A DNA stretch of 64,000 nt from Gemmatimonadota bacterium. Lineage in GTDB: Bacteria; Gemmatimonadota; Gemmatimonadetes; Palauibacterales; Palauibacteraceae. The DNA lies in assembly GCA_022820995.1 (NCBI GenBank), contig JAJEEM010000019.1:1-64000 (forward strand), in the 5' to 3' direction. Positions 1 to 8,511 of this stretch are shown in pieces (positions within the stretch are counted from its first letter, which is position 1; the number at the start of each line of letters is the position of its first letter). The position numbers were made by a program, and so were the translations under genes. Below the pieces are notes generated by a model. That model did no database searches and had not been told where the DNA came from. It worked only from the letters and a program-made list of their open reading frames with translations.

Positions 1-951
1 AGCGACTCGTCCTGGGTGCCGCCGCCCAGGCCGGAGCCGGCGGCGGCCGATTCAACCGCCGCCGACTCGACGGGGGCGGTCTCGACGGCCGGCGATTCGA
101 CCGCCGCGGCCCCGGACACCGCCCAGGCCCCCGCGCAGGACACCGCCCAGGCCCCCGCACAGGACACCGCCCAGGCCCTCGTCCGGGCCGACTCGGTCGC
201 AACCACTGCCCCGGCCGACTCAACCGCAGCCCTCGTCCCGGCGGACTCCGCCGCAGCCGGAGGAACCGGCGCGGACACGACGGAAGTGGCGGCCGAGGAC
301 GATGAGCCGGCGGAGGACGCAGAGGCCGAGGAGATCGAACTCCCGACAGACGGGTCCGCGAACTGGGCGCGCGGCGATACGCTCGTCGCGATCTTCGAGC
401 ACTCCGAAGCGCCGGTCGCGGACCCGGTGGCGCTCGCGCCCGATCCCTTCATGCGGCAACTCGTGGTCGACGGGAATGCCAGCGCCTTCTACAGAATGGT
501 CCGGGATTCGACGACGAGCGCACGACCTTCGCTGAACTACCTCGTGGCGCGGCGCATTCAGGTGAATTTCGAGGCGGGAGAACCGACAGGGGTCGATGCG
601 GAACATGCCATCGGCGCCTATCTGGAACCGCGGGAGGCGTTCGGGACCCCGTCGCCGGCGGACAGCGCGGCGGCGGCCGACAGTGCAGCGGTGGCCGACA
701 GCTTGGCAGCGGTGGCCGACAGCACGGGAGCTGCGGCCGCGCGCGATTCGCTCGTTGCGCCACCGGACACATCGGACGTCCGGCCCGACAGCGCGGCGGC
801 GCCACCGGATACGGTCGGCGCGCCTCCGGACACCTTGCATCGGCGCGGGCGCTCGCTCACGGAGCTTGCCCTGCGCGCCCGCCAACCGGGACGGGAGCGG
901 CGCCTTACGTCCGGCGCGTCTCCGGCCCTCAGACCCAGGAGATCCTGTTGA
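1..951 (+). CDS. OstA/LptA-like periplasmic LPS transport protein, 3' part
   Basis: The frame is open from the first base, so the true start lies left of the window; 316 codons are visible. Residues about 121-209 resemble the beta-strand repeats of the OstA/LptA domain: [12 protein letters not shown], then [27 protein letters not shown] and a closing GAYLEP. LptA-type proteins carry LPS across the periplasm. The gene sits directly before lptB and its stop overlaps the lptB start by four bases (TTGA, 948-951), the usual lptA/lptC-lptB arrangement. Both flanks of the domain are long Ala/Asp/Ser/Pro/Thr tails, including DTAQAPAQ repeats, which is unusual for a compact LptA. It could instead be the end of a larger multi-OstA protein; the missing N-terminus prevents a decision. 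Confidence 0.7.
   Translation, partial: SDSSWVPPPRPEPAAADSTAADSTGAVSTAGDSTAAAPDTAQAPAQDTAQAPAQDTAQALVRADSVATTAPADSTAALVPADSAAAGGTGADTTEVAAEDDEPAEDAEAEEIELPTDGSANWARGDTLVAIFEHSEAPVADPVALAPDPFMRQLVVDGNASAFYRMVRDSTTSARPSLNYLVARRIQVNFEAGEPTGVDAEHAIGAYLEPREAFGTPSPADSAAAADSAAVADSLAAVADSTGAAAARDSLVAPPDTSDVRPDSAAAPPDTVGAPPDTLHRRGRSLTELALRARQPGRERRLTSGASPALRPRRSC
115..177 (+). repeat. 24-bp tandem repeat coding DTAQAPAQ
   Basis: Two full near-identical 24-bp units (115-138 and 139-162) are followed by a partial third unit (163-177). They code [16 protein letters not shown] and DTAQA in the low-complexity N-terminal part of the OstA-like protein. The repeat keeps the frame, so copy number could vary without breaking the gene. 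Confidence 0.85.
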
Positions 952-1673
952 GCAGTGTACTACGGGCCGAAGGCCTCGTCCGTTCCTTCAAGCGCCGCTG
1001 CGTCGTGAACCAGGTCGAGATCGAGGTGCGGCAGGGGGAGGTCGTCGGACTGCTCGGCCCCAACGGCGCCGGGAAGACCACGACGTTCTACATGATGGTC
1101 GGCCTGCTCAAGGCGGATGAGGGACGCGTCTACCTCGACAGCGAGGAACTCACGAGCTGGCCCATGTACCGTCGGGCGCGGGCCGGCATCGGCTATCTCC
1201 CCCAGGAGGCGTCGGTCTTCCAGAAGCTCACCGTCGAACAGAACGTGATGGCGATCCTCGAAACCATGCGGATGTCGCGGCAGGAACGGCGCGACCGCCT
1301 GGAGGAGTTGCTCGACGAACTGTCCATCAAGCACCTTCGGGCGAACAAGGCCTATTCGCTCTCCGGCTGGGAGCGGCGGCGCCTGGAAATTACTCGTGCG
1401 CTGGCGACCCGACCCAAGTTCCTGCTCCTCGATGAGCCTTTCACGGGGGTCGACCCGATCGCCATCGACGACATTCAGCGCATCGTGCGGGGCCTGCGGC
1501 AGAAGGGTCTGGGAGTGCTCATCACCGACCACAACGTGCGCGAGACGCTGTCGATCACGGATCGCGCGTACCTCCTGTTCGAAGGCAAGATACTGGTACA
1601 GGGCGAAGCGGATCACCTCGTGAACGATCCGGAGGCCCGGCAACTGTACCTCGGGGAGGATTTCAGGCTCTGA
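948..1673 (+). CDS. lptB: LPS export ABC transporter ATP-binding protein LptB
   Basis: Cytoplasmic ATPase of the LptB2FG complex that extracts LPS from the inner membrane. It is 241 aa, normal for LptB. Walker [10 protein letters not shown] lies at about 37-45, the Q-loop Gln is at 86, Walker B FLLLDEP at 158-164 and the switch His at 195; the LptB-type ERRRLEI follows the signature. The signature reads LSGWE at 138-142, where almost all ABC proteins have LSGGE/Q: Trp141 (TGG, 1368-1370) replaces the second Gly. The TTG start overlaps the upstream stop (TTGA) and has AGGAG six bases before it. rpoN follows after two bases. The family assignment is firm; the effect of Trp141 is unknown. Confidence 0.95.
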   Translation: MSSVLRAEGLVRSFKRRCVVNQVEIEVRQGEVVGLLGPNGAGKTTTFYMMVGLLKADEGRVYLDSEELTSWPMYRRARAGIGYLPQEASVFQKLTVEQNVMAILETMRMSRQERRDRLEELLDELSIKHLRANKAYSLSGWERRRLEITRALATRPKFLLLDEPFTGVDPIAIDDIQRIVRGLRQKGLGVLITDHNVRETLSITDRAYLLFEGKILVQGEADHLVNDPEARQLYLGEDFRL

Positions 1674-1675
1674 AC

Positions 1676-3148
1676 ATGGCAACGGGACGGCCGGGTCTCG
1701 CCGCGGGTCTCCACCCGCGGCAGGAACAGAAGGCGCAGCCTCGTCTTTACCAGGCGATGGACCTTCTGCACATGCCGCTGCTCGATCTTCAGGGACACCT
1801 GCGGCAGGCGCTCGTCGACAACCCGTTCCTCGACCTCGTGGAACCGGGAGAAGAGCCGGAAGACCCCGCCGCCGACCTGAGCGACGCCGGGGCCGAGGAC
1901 GGAGAAGACGGCCCCGCGGATGAGGCCGAGGAGGTGGACTGGGAGGATGTCCTCCTCGACGACTTCGATGCGGGCGGGCGGCGCGAGGAATTCGGGGACC
2001 GGGAGTACTACGAGCCCGCGGCCGTCGCCACGCGGAGCCTCTGGGACCATCTCCACGAGCAGCTGAGTCTGCTCCGTCTCGACGAGCGCGAGCTGCGGAT
2101 CGGCGAAGAAATCATCGGCAACGTGGACCGTGACGGATTCCTCTCATGCCCGCTCGACCGGATCGCCGAGGCGCTGGAGGAACGGCGCGAGGAAGGGCCG
2201 GAGGATCGGCGGGGCGCGGCGGGGGCCGTTTCACGGGAGGAAGTCGAGGAGATGCTCGCCCGCATCCAGTCCTTCGAACCGAGCGGCGTCGCGGCGCGGG
2301 ACCTGCGAGAAACCCTCCTGCTGCAGTTGCGCGACCGCGGGCGGGAGGCGTCGCTGGCCTGGCGGATCGTCGACGGGCGTTTCGACGATCTCGCGAACCG
2401 CCGGTGGACGGAACTGGCGGACGAATACGGGATCACCCCGCGCGAAGTGCAGGCCGCGGCGGACGAAATCGCGAAGCTCGATCCCAAGCCCGGTCTCAGG
2501 TACGCGGATGCGTCGGAATCCTACGTGATCCCGGATCTGACGGTGGAGAAGATCGAGGGGAGGTATCGTGTCTCGCACGCCGACACCTCGCTGCCGCGGC
2601 TGAAGCTCTCGCCCGTCTACCGGGACGTGGCCGCGGATCGCGCCCGGTTCCAGGGGGAGAACAAGGCGTTCATCTCGGAAAGGCTGAACAGCGCCCGGTG
2701 GCTGATCCAGGCGATCGAGCAGCGCCGGCAGACGATGCTGCGTGTGATGCACTTCATCGTCGAACGGCAGCACGAGTTCTTCGAGAGGGGCGTCGAGCAC
2801 CTGCGGCCGCTCACGCTGCGCGACGTGGCGAGACACATCGAGATGCACGAGTCCACGGTCTCTCGCGTGACGAACGGCAAGTACGTTCAGACGCCGCGCG
2901 GACTCTATCCGCTCAAGTTCTTCTTTTCGGGCGGCTATTCGACGCACGCCGGGGAAGACGTGTCGGCGGAGGGCGTGCGGGCCCGGATCCGCAAACTGGT
3001 GACGGAGGAGGACCCGACGGCGCCGCTCAGCGATCACGAGATCACCGCCCGCCTGCAGACGGGCGGCGTCCGGATCGCCCGCCGCACGGTGGCGAAGTAC
3101 CGGGACCAGCTCGGGATCCTCTCGGCGCGGCTGCGCAGGCGCGTATGA
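1676..3148 (+). CDS. rpoN: RNA polymerase sigma-54 factor
   Basis: Alternative sigma factor that recognises -24/-12 promoters and needs AAA+ activators to open DNA. It is 490 aa. Region I at the N-terminus carries the Gln/Leu-rich activator-interaction segment. A very acidic region II follows at about 57-105. The core-binding and HTH regions come next, and the RpoN box ARRTVAKYR lies near residues 468-476. The lptB-rpoN order matches that known from Proteobacteria, but here a glycosyltransferase rather than hpf comes next, overlapping by ATGA. No sigma-54 activator is encoded in this window. Confidence 0.96.
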   Translation: MATGRPGLAAGLHPRQEQKAQPRLYQAMDLLHMPLLDLQGHLRQALVDNPFLDLVEPGEEPEDPAADLSDAGAEDGEDGPADEAEEVDWEDVLLDDFDAGGRREEFGDREYYEPAAVATRSLWDHLHEQLSLLRLDERELRIGEEIIGNVDRDGFLSCPLDRIAEALEERREEGPEDRRGAAGAVSREEVEEMLARIQSFEPSGVAARDLRETLLLQLRDRGREASLAWRIVDGRFDDLANRRWTELADEYGITPREVQAAADEIAKLDPKPGLRYADASESYVIPDLTVEKIEGRYRVSHADTSLPRLKLSPVYRDVAADRARFQGENKAFISERLNSARWLIQAIEQRRQTMLRVMHFIVERQHEFFERGVEHLRPLTLRDVARHIEMHESTVSRVTNGKYVQTPRGLYPLKFFFSGGYSTHAGEDVSAEGVRARIRKLVTEEDPTAPLSDHEITARLQTGGVRIARRTVAKYRDQLGILSARLRRRV

Positions 3149-4071
3149 GCGATCCGAGGATCTCGGTTCTCGTCCCGGCGTACGACGAAGCCGAGAACAT
3201 GCCCGAACTGTTCGCGGAACTTGCGGCGACCTTCGCGGCGCACGATCTCGCGGCCGAGGTCGTCCTCGTCGACGATGGTTCCGGCGACGGGACGGCGGAA
3301 GCCGCGGAGGAGGCGGCCGCGCAGGCGGAGCTGGGCGACGGGGCCGTCGTGCTTCGGCACCGCGCGAACCTGGGGAAGACGGAGGCGATGCTCACGGCCG
3401 CCGAGGCCGCCCGAGGAGAATATCTCGTCCTCTTCGACGCGGACCTGCAACACTCCACGGAGGAGATCCCGCGCTTCGCGGCGAAGCTCGACGAGGGCTA
3501 CGACCTCGTCGCGGGCCGCAAGGTGGGGCGCTACGAGAAGCGCTTCACCTCGTCCATCTACAACCGGCTCGCGCGCGCGATCTTCAAGGTGCCGGTGCGC
3601 GACCTCAATTCGATGAAGGCGTTCCGCGCCGACGTCCTCACGGGCCTCAGGCTGCGGCACGACTGGCACCGCTACTTCGTCGTGCTCGCCCATGCCCGGG
3701 GATACCGGCTTGGCGAACTGGACATCGACCTCCTCCCGAGACGGCACGGAAAGCCCAAGTTCTCGGGGCGCCGGCGCATCCTGATCGGGATGCTCGACAT
3801 GGTCTCGGTGTGGTTCCAACTCGTGTTCGGGCGCAAGCCGCTGCTCTTCTTCGGCACGAGCGGCCTCGCGATGATCGCGGCGGGCTGCGCCACCGGCCTC
3901 GCGGCGCTCGTCCTGCGCTTCGGGTTCGGCCTCGGGTACCGGCCGCTGCTCACGCTCGTGCTCCTCCTGGTCGTGGGAGGCCTTCTCCTCTTCGTCCTCG
4001 GCTTCCTCGCGGAGACGATGGCGCAGCTGCGGGACGAGATCGAGGACCTGAAGCGCGGCGGACCGCAGTGA
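3145..4071 (+). CDS. GT2 glycosyltransferase, polyprenol-phosphate sugar synthase type with two C-terminal TM helices
   Basis: 308 aa, starting at the ATG that overlaps the rpoN stop (ATGA). An upstream extension of the frame is only an antiparallel shadow of rpoN. The GT-A fold shows VPAYDEAEN at the N-terminus, LVDDGSGDGT at about 41-50 and the metal-binding FDADLQ with Asp98 and Asp100. Two hydrophobic segments (about 225-255 and 262-290) and a charged tail follow, the layout of DPM1/ArnC-like enzymes that put a sugar on undecaprenyl or dolichyl phosphate at the membrane. The adjacent GT4, GT-C and flippase-like genes support a lipid-linked sugar pathway. The sugar cannot be read from sequence. 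Confidence 0.85.
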   Translation: MSDPRISVLVPAYDEAENMPELFAELAATFAAHDLAAEVVLVDDGSGDGTAEAAEEAAAQAELGDGAVVLRHRANLGKTEAMLTAAEAARGEYLVLFDADLQHSTEEIPRFAAKLDEGYDLVAGRKVGRYEKRFTSSIYNRLARAIFKVPVRDLNSMKAFRADVLTGLRLRHDWHRYFVVLAHARGYRLGELDIDLLPRRHGKPKFSGRRRILIGMLDMVSVWFQLVFGRKPLLFFGTSGLAMIAAGCATGLAALVLRFGFGLGYRPLLTLVLLLVVGGLLLFVLGFLAETMAQLRDEIEDLKRGGPQ

Positions 4072-5303
4072 AGGTAGTTCATGTCGTCACGGCCTTCCCG
4101 CGCCACGACGACGACGTGATCACCCCCTGGCTCGGAAAACTTCTGCTCGGCCTGCGCGAACGGGGCCTGGAAGTCGAAGTGCTCGCGCCCGCGTACCGGG
4201 GCGGGGGGGCGACGGATTGGCGGGGCATTCCCGTGCGCCGATTCCGGTACGCCCCGGCCCGGCTCGAAACGCTCACGCACGAGGAGACCGCGCCGGACCG
4301 CATCCGCCGCCGTCCGGCCTACGCGGCGCTCCTGCCGGGGTACATGCTCGGCGGCAGCCTGGCGTCCATCGGCCTCGGCACATCGTCGCCCCCGGACGTG
4401 GTCCACGTGCACTGGCCGGTCCCGCATGCCTGGTTCGGCGCCCTCGCGCGGGCGTCATCCGAGCGGACGGCGGTGGTCTCGAGCTTCTATTCCGTCGAAA
4501 TCCGCTGGATCGAGCGCCGTCTCCGCTGGGCGCTGCCGTTCCTGCGCTGGTCGATCGAGAGCGCCGACGCCGTGACGGCGATCTCGACCGCGACCGCGGC
4601 CGCCGTGGCCCGCTACTCGTCGCGCGAGGTGCCGGTGATTCCCTTCAGCGCCGCGATCTCCGACCGGCCGCTGCCCGACGGCGCCGGCGCCGAGGCCCGG
4701 CCGCTGGAGGGCGCGGGGCCCGTGCGGCTCCTCTTCGTGGGCCGCCTTGTGGAGCGGAAGGGCGTGCATATCCTGATACGGGCGCTGGCTCGCGTCCGGG
4801 AACGCATCGACGCGACGCTCACGGTGGTCGGCGAAGGGCCCGAGGCCACCGCGCTGGAAGCGGAGGCCCGCCGCGCCGGCGTCGACCCCTTCGTGCACTT
4901 CGCGGGCCGCGTCGATGAGGGGGCACTCGAGGAGGCGTACCGAGCGAGCGATCTTTTCATCCTGCCGGCGGTCGTCGACGGCAAGGGCGACACGGAGGGG
5001 CTCGGCGTCGTTCTCCTCGAGGCGCTCGAGTTCGGGCTGCCCCTGATCGCGTCCGATGCCGGCGGAATCCCGGACATCGTGATGCACGGCGAGACGGGAC
5101 TGCTCGTGCCGCCCGGCGACGCCGGCGCGCTGGCGGACGCCATCGTGCGGGTCATCGAGGACCCCGCCGCGGCACGCGTACGGGTCGAGAGGGGAAGGGC
5201 ACACATGCGCGAACACTTCGGACTGTCCCAGGTCGTGGACCGGCTCGTGGATCGCTACGAACGTGCCGTGAAGACGCGGCGTGGATTCAAGGCGGGCGCA
5301 TGA
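4068..5303 (+). CDS. GT4-family glycosyltransferase
   Basis: 411 aa from a GTG that overlaps the preceding stop (GTGA). It has two Rossmann halves: an N-terminal acceptor domain beginning KVVHVVTAFPRH, and a C-terminal nucleotide-sugar domain with LLFVGRLVERKG and the retaining-GT4 segment EGLGVVLLEALEFG (the E-x7-E pattern), followed by DAGGIPDIV and GETGLLVPPGD. No TM segment is evident, so it is probably a soluble or peripheral cytoplasmic enzyme adding a sugar to a lipid-linked glycan. The donor and acceptor are unknown. It is cotranslated with the next gene through an ATGA overlap. Confidence 0.88.
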   Translation: MKVVHVVTAFPRHDDDVITPWLGKLLLGLRERGLEVEVLAPAYRGGGATDWRGIPVRRFRYAPARLETLTHEETAPDRIRRRPAYAALLPGYMLGGSLASIGLGTSSPPDVVHVHWPVPHAWFGALARASSERTAVVSSFYSVEIRWIERRLRWALPFLRWSIESADAVTAISTATAAAVARYSSREVPVIPFSAAISDRPLPDGAGAEARPLEGAGPVRLLFVGRLVERKGVHILIRALARVRERIDATLTVVGEGPEATALEAEARRAGVDPFVHFAGRVDEGALEEAYRASDLFILPAVVDGKGDTEGLGVVLLEALEFGLPLIASDAGGIPDIVMHGETGLLVPPGDAGALADAIVRVIEDPAAARVRVERGRAHMREHFGLSQVVDRLVDRYERAVKTRRGFKAGA

Positions 5304-6217
5304 TCCGGATGGCGGTCGTCCGCTGGTATCTCTACGCCCTGTATCGGCGCTGCGTCAGGCTCAGAGACCGCCTGCTCCGTCCGCGCGCGCTCTCGGAAGT
5401 CGATTCAAATCTCGCTCACCTGCTGCTTGCGCAGTACGGGGAGGCCGTCGGAGACCCCGATGGGCTCGTATACAGGGAACTCCTCCGAACGCGTGAATTC
5501 AAGGTGTCGTCACAGAATGGAGAAGATGGCCTCCTGGCGTTCATCTTCTCCGAGATTGGCGTGACGAACCGAGAATTCGTGGAATTCGGCGTGGGCGACG
5601 GCCGCGAGTGCAACTGTGCCAATCTGGCGGCCCGATTCGGATGGAGCGGCCTGATGCTCGAGTCCGATGCCACAGCCGCGCGCCGGGCCCGCGAACATTA
5701 TGCTCGGCTGGGGCGACGCGATGGGAAGGTCGTAAAGGTCCAGCAAGCTCATGTGACCGCGGAGAATATCAACGAGACGATCTCGAACGCCGGGACGCAG
5801 GGTGAAATCGATCTGCTGTCGATCGACATAGACGGGAACGACTATTGGCTGTGGGAAGCGATCGACGCCATCGAACCGCGAGTCGTCGTGATCGAGTATA
5901 ACGGGTCGCTAGGAATGCGATCGATCAGTGTGCCCTACGATCCCGGTTTCGTCCGCTTTCGCAAACACCGAAGCGGCTGGTATCACGGTGCGTCGCTGGC
6001 CGCCCTGGCGAAACTCGGGCGGCGAAAGGGCTACGATCTGATCGGTGCGGACAGTCGGGGAGTCAACGCCTTCTTCGTTCGCGCGGACGTGCGCCGCGGA
6101 GGCCTCAGGGCCGTGAAGGCAGACGAGGCATACTATCCCCAGGAGACGCGGCTGACGGTCGCTACTGTCGAACAGCAGTTCGACGCCATCCGGCACCTTG
6201 ATTTCGTCGAGGTCTGA
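5300..6217 (+). CDS. FkbM-like SAM-dependent methyltransferase
   Basis: 305 aa. The SAM-binding core begins near residue 90 with FVEFGVGDGRE and the acidic-strand motif LMLESD, and continues with LLSIDIDGNDYWLW and VVIEYNGSLG. The upstream SQNGEDG is shared with FkbM-type enzymes that methylate sugars or polyketides. The N-terminus is basic and aromatic, without a clear signal peptide. Its base composition is visibly less G+C-rich than the flanking genes, which may reflect later acquisition. Position inside the glycan cluster suggests sugar O-methylation; this is inferred. Confidence 0.7.
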   Translation: MIRMAVVRWYLYALYRRCVRLRDRLLRPRALSEVDSNLAHLLLAQYGEAVGDPDGLVYRELLRTREFKVSSQNGEDGLLAFIFSEIGVTNREFVEFGVGDGRECNCANLAARFGWSGLMLESDATAARRAREHYARLGRRDGKVVKVQQAHVTAENINETISNAGTQGEIDLLSIDIDGNDYWLWEAIDAIEPRVVVIEYNGSLGMRSISVPYDPGFVRFRKHRSGWYHGASLAALAKLGRRKGYDLIGADSRGVNAFFVRADVRRGGLRAVKADEAYYPQETRLTVATVEQQFDAIRHLDFVEV

Positions 6218-6223
6218 GCGCCC

Positions 6224-7750
6224 ATGACGACGGACGAGCGAAACTGGGGCGAACGACACTTTGCAACCCTGTCCGTCGCACTCGCGGTTTTCCACTTCGT
6301 CCTCGGCCTGCTGGTCTTCGAACCCACGCTGTTTCCCGGCGGGGACAACGCGGCGTATCTGATTCTGGGCGACGCGCTGCGGAGCGGGGAGGGGTACCGC
6401 GATCTGTACTTGCCGGGGGCGCCGCTGCACATCCGATACCCCCCGCTGCTGCCGTTGATGCTGGTCGCCTTGGGATGGATCGGAAACGTGCTCCCGGCCA
6501 AGTTCGCCATGCTCATCTTCACGGCAACGACGGTTTGGGCCACGGCGCATTTGGGGCGGCGCTGGGTCGGTGACGGTCCGGCCCTTGCGGCGTCCGGGCT
6601 TCTTGCCGTCAATCCGACCCTGCTGGAATACGGACACTACATTCTAAGCGAGGCGCCGTTCGTGCTGCTGATCGTTGCGGCTCTGTGGCTGTCGCAGCGG
6701 GGAGATGGGCGAGGGGCGATACTCGCGATGGGCGCCGCCGTTGCGGCCTTCTTGACGCGTACGGCCGGCATGACGGTTCTGATCGCCCTGCCGGTGGCGT
6801 GGTTCCTGGCACGGCAGCATCGAAGGGCCGCGTGGATGGCGCTTGTGGCTATGGGTACGCTTGCGTCCTGGGCCCTCTATCAGAGCTGGGCGTCGGATCA
6901 GCCTGGATACCTGTCTTTTCTCCTCCTGGTCAACCCGTATTCGCCGGAGGCGGGGACGGTGAGTCTCGCCGGCCTCGTTGGACGGGGAGCCGAGAACACC
7001 TGGGCCCACGTGAGCCGCGTGCTCCCCGGCATCCTGCTGGGCCCGGGGGAGAGTTTGGGAACGGGCAGGATCCTGCTCGGGTTGGCGGTGGCGTCGGCGG
7101 CCCTGTTGGGGTGGGCGAGGGCTGCGCGCCGTCGCCTCGGGGCTGCGGAGGTCTTCACTCTCCTATACGCCGGCCTCATCGCTCTCTGGCCGTCGGTATG
7201 GACGGATCAGCGTTTTCTGCTTCCTCTGCTGCCCGCGATTCTGTTGCTGGCGTTCTCGGCATTGTGGAGCTTCCCGCTCCGCGCTTCCGGCCGCTGGCTG
7301 CGCCCGGCGGTTCCGGTCGTTCTCGCGATATTCGGGATCACCTGGGCCATGACCGTGATCCCGGGCCGCATTGCCTGTACCGCGTCGTACCGGGCGGGTC
7401 GCCCGTGCGATATGCCCGCCTCGGCGAGTCTCTACGCGGCAGCTCGCTGGGCCAGGGAGAACACACCGCGCGACGCGGTGATCGCGAACCGCAAACCGCG
7501 TCTCTTCTACTGGTATTCGGGGCGGCCCGGCGACGTGTATCCGTTTTCGGCCGATGCCGCGACCGTAATGGAGGGTCTCGATGCGATGGGGGCGAGCTAC
7601 GTGGTGGTGGACCAGGTGAGCGGGACGACCGGTCGATATCTGATCCCGGCCATTCGAAGCTCTCCCAGCCGTTTTGAAGTGGTTTATCAGGGAGGAGAGC
7701 CCGTTACGACCATTCTGCGTCTACGCCCGGCGGGGGCGGAGGTGCAATGA
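6224..7750 (+). CDS. Multi-pass GT-C glycosyltransferase, PMT/ArnT-like
   Basis: 508 aa integral membrane protein with about 10-12 hydrophobic segments. After the first TM helix the first outer loop holds an acidic PGGDNAAYL and then RYPPLLPLMLVALGWIG, the pattern of GT39/GT83 enzymes that transfer a sugar from a polyprenyl-phosphate carrier on the outer face. A soluble C-terminal region of about 110 residues follows the last helix. The two DPM1-like GT2 genes in the cluster would supply the lipid-linked donor. The acceptor (glycan, lipid A or protein) is unknown. It starts six bases after the FkbM-like gene. Confidence 0.75.
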   Translation: MTTDERNWGERHFATLSVALAVFHFVLGLLVFEPTLFPGGDNAAYLILGDALRSGEGYRDLYLPGAPLHIRYPPLLPLMLVALGWIGNVLPAKFAMLIFTATTVWATAHLGRRWVGDGPALAASGLLAVNPTLLEYGHYILSEAPFVLLIVAALWLSQRGDGRGAILAMGAAVAAFLTRTAGMTVLIALPVAWFLARQHRRAAWMALVAMGTLASWALYQSWASDQPGYLSFLLLVNPYSPEAGTVSLAGLVGRGAENTWAHVSRVLPGILLGPGESLGTGRILLGLAVASAALLGWARAARRRLGAAEVFTLLYAGLIALWPSVWTDQRFLLPLLPAILLLAFSALWSFPLRASGRWLRPAVPVVLAIFGITWAMTVIPGRIACTASYRAGRPCDMPASASLYAAARWARENTPRDAVIANRKPRLFYWYSGRPGDVYPFSADAATVMEGLDAMGASYVVVDQVSGTTGRYLIPAIRSSPSRFEVVYQGGEPVTTILRLRPAGAEVQ

Positions 7751-8511
7751 GGCGGCGTGAGGACGGAAATCCGCTTACATGGGAAACCCCAGACGGGGCC
7801 GCATCGGGAGTACGTGATTATCCGGGCCGAGATCTCGAGGCGATGTCCTCGGCGGTACGGTATCACCGCGACATTCTCAGCATCCTCTCGCCGTACCTCG
7901 GGGATCGGATCCTCGAGGTCGGCGCGGGCACCGGCAACATCTCGAAACTGCTGCTCGAGCGGCAACCTTCTCACCTCTACGCGGTGGAGCCGAGCGACCG
8001 GATGTACGAGCTTCTCCGCGAACGTTTGCGGGGGAACCTGAACGCAAGTGTTCACCACTCCCTTCTCTCGGATTTCATGGAAGCGGGGCAGGCGGCCGAG
8101 GTGGACTCCGTGGTGAGTGTGAACGTCCTGGAGCATGTTCGAGACGATGTCTCAGAACTGGAGCTGATGCGAACGGTCCTCCGCCCGGGGGGGCATCTTT
8201 GCCTCTGGGTCCCGGCGTTGCCGGCACTGAATAGTCGTTTCGACCGATCTCTCGGCCACTTCAGGCGGTATCGGAAGCGGGACCTCACGAAGAAACTCGA
8301 GCAGACCGGCTTTGTGCCAGTCCAGGTTACCTACCGGGACATCGTCGGAATGCTCGCGTGGTTCGTTGTCTGCCGGGTCCTGCGGCAGGAGCTGAGTCCC
8401 GGGAAGGTGAGCACATATGACCGGTTGGTGATGCCCGTCACGGGCTTCTGCGGACGGTGGCTGAACCCGCCCGTCGGCAAGAACCTCATGGCGATCGCGC
8501 GCCGACCCTGA
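7747..8511 (+). CDS. Class I SAM-dependent methyltransferase
   Basis: 254 aa, ATGA-coupled to the GT-C gene. Motif I ILEVGAGTGN lies near residue 55, followed by YAVEPSDRM, then VVSVNVLEHV and VLRPGGHLCLWVPA, the normal Rossmann methyltransferase series. The C-terminal part has an aromatic amphipathic stretch (MLAWFVV) and may touch the membrane, as in polyprenyl-glycan methyltransferases. The substrate is inferred only from position in the glycan cluster. Confidence 0.8.
   Translation: MRRREDGNPLTWETPDGAASGVRDYPGRDLEAMSSAVRYHRDILSILSPYLGDRILEVGAGTGNISKLLLERQPSHLYAVEPSDRMYELLRERLRGNLNASVHHSLLSDFMEAGQAAEVDSVVSVNVLEHVRDDVSELELMRTVLRPGGHLCLWVPALPALNSRFDRSLGHFRRYRKRDLTKKLEQTGFVPVQVTYRDIVGMLAWFVVCRVLRQELSPGKVSTYDRLVMPVTGFCGRWLNPPVGKNLMAIARRP

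Noticed and set aside
2146-3144. Upstream extension of the GT2 gene at 3145 through rpoN
   Set aside because: The 333 extra codons are out of frame with rpoN and have shadow composition. ATGA at 3145-3148 gives the true start.
4068-5303. The GT4 gene as bshA, because bshC is in the window
   Set aside because: It lacks the BshA opening and lies in the glycan cluster 34 kb away on the other strand.
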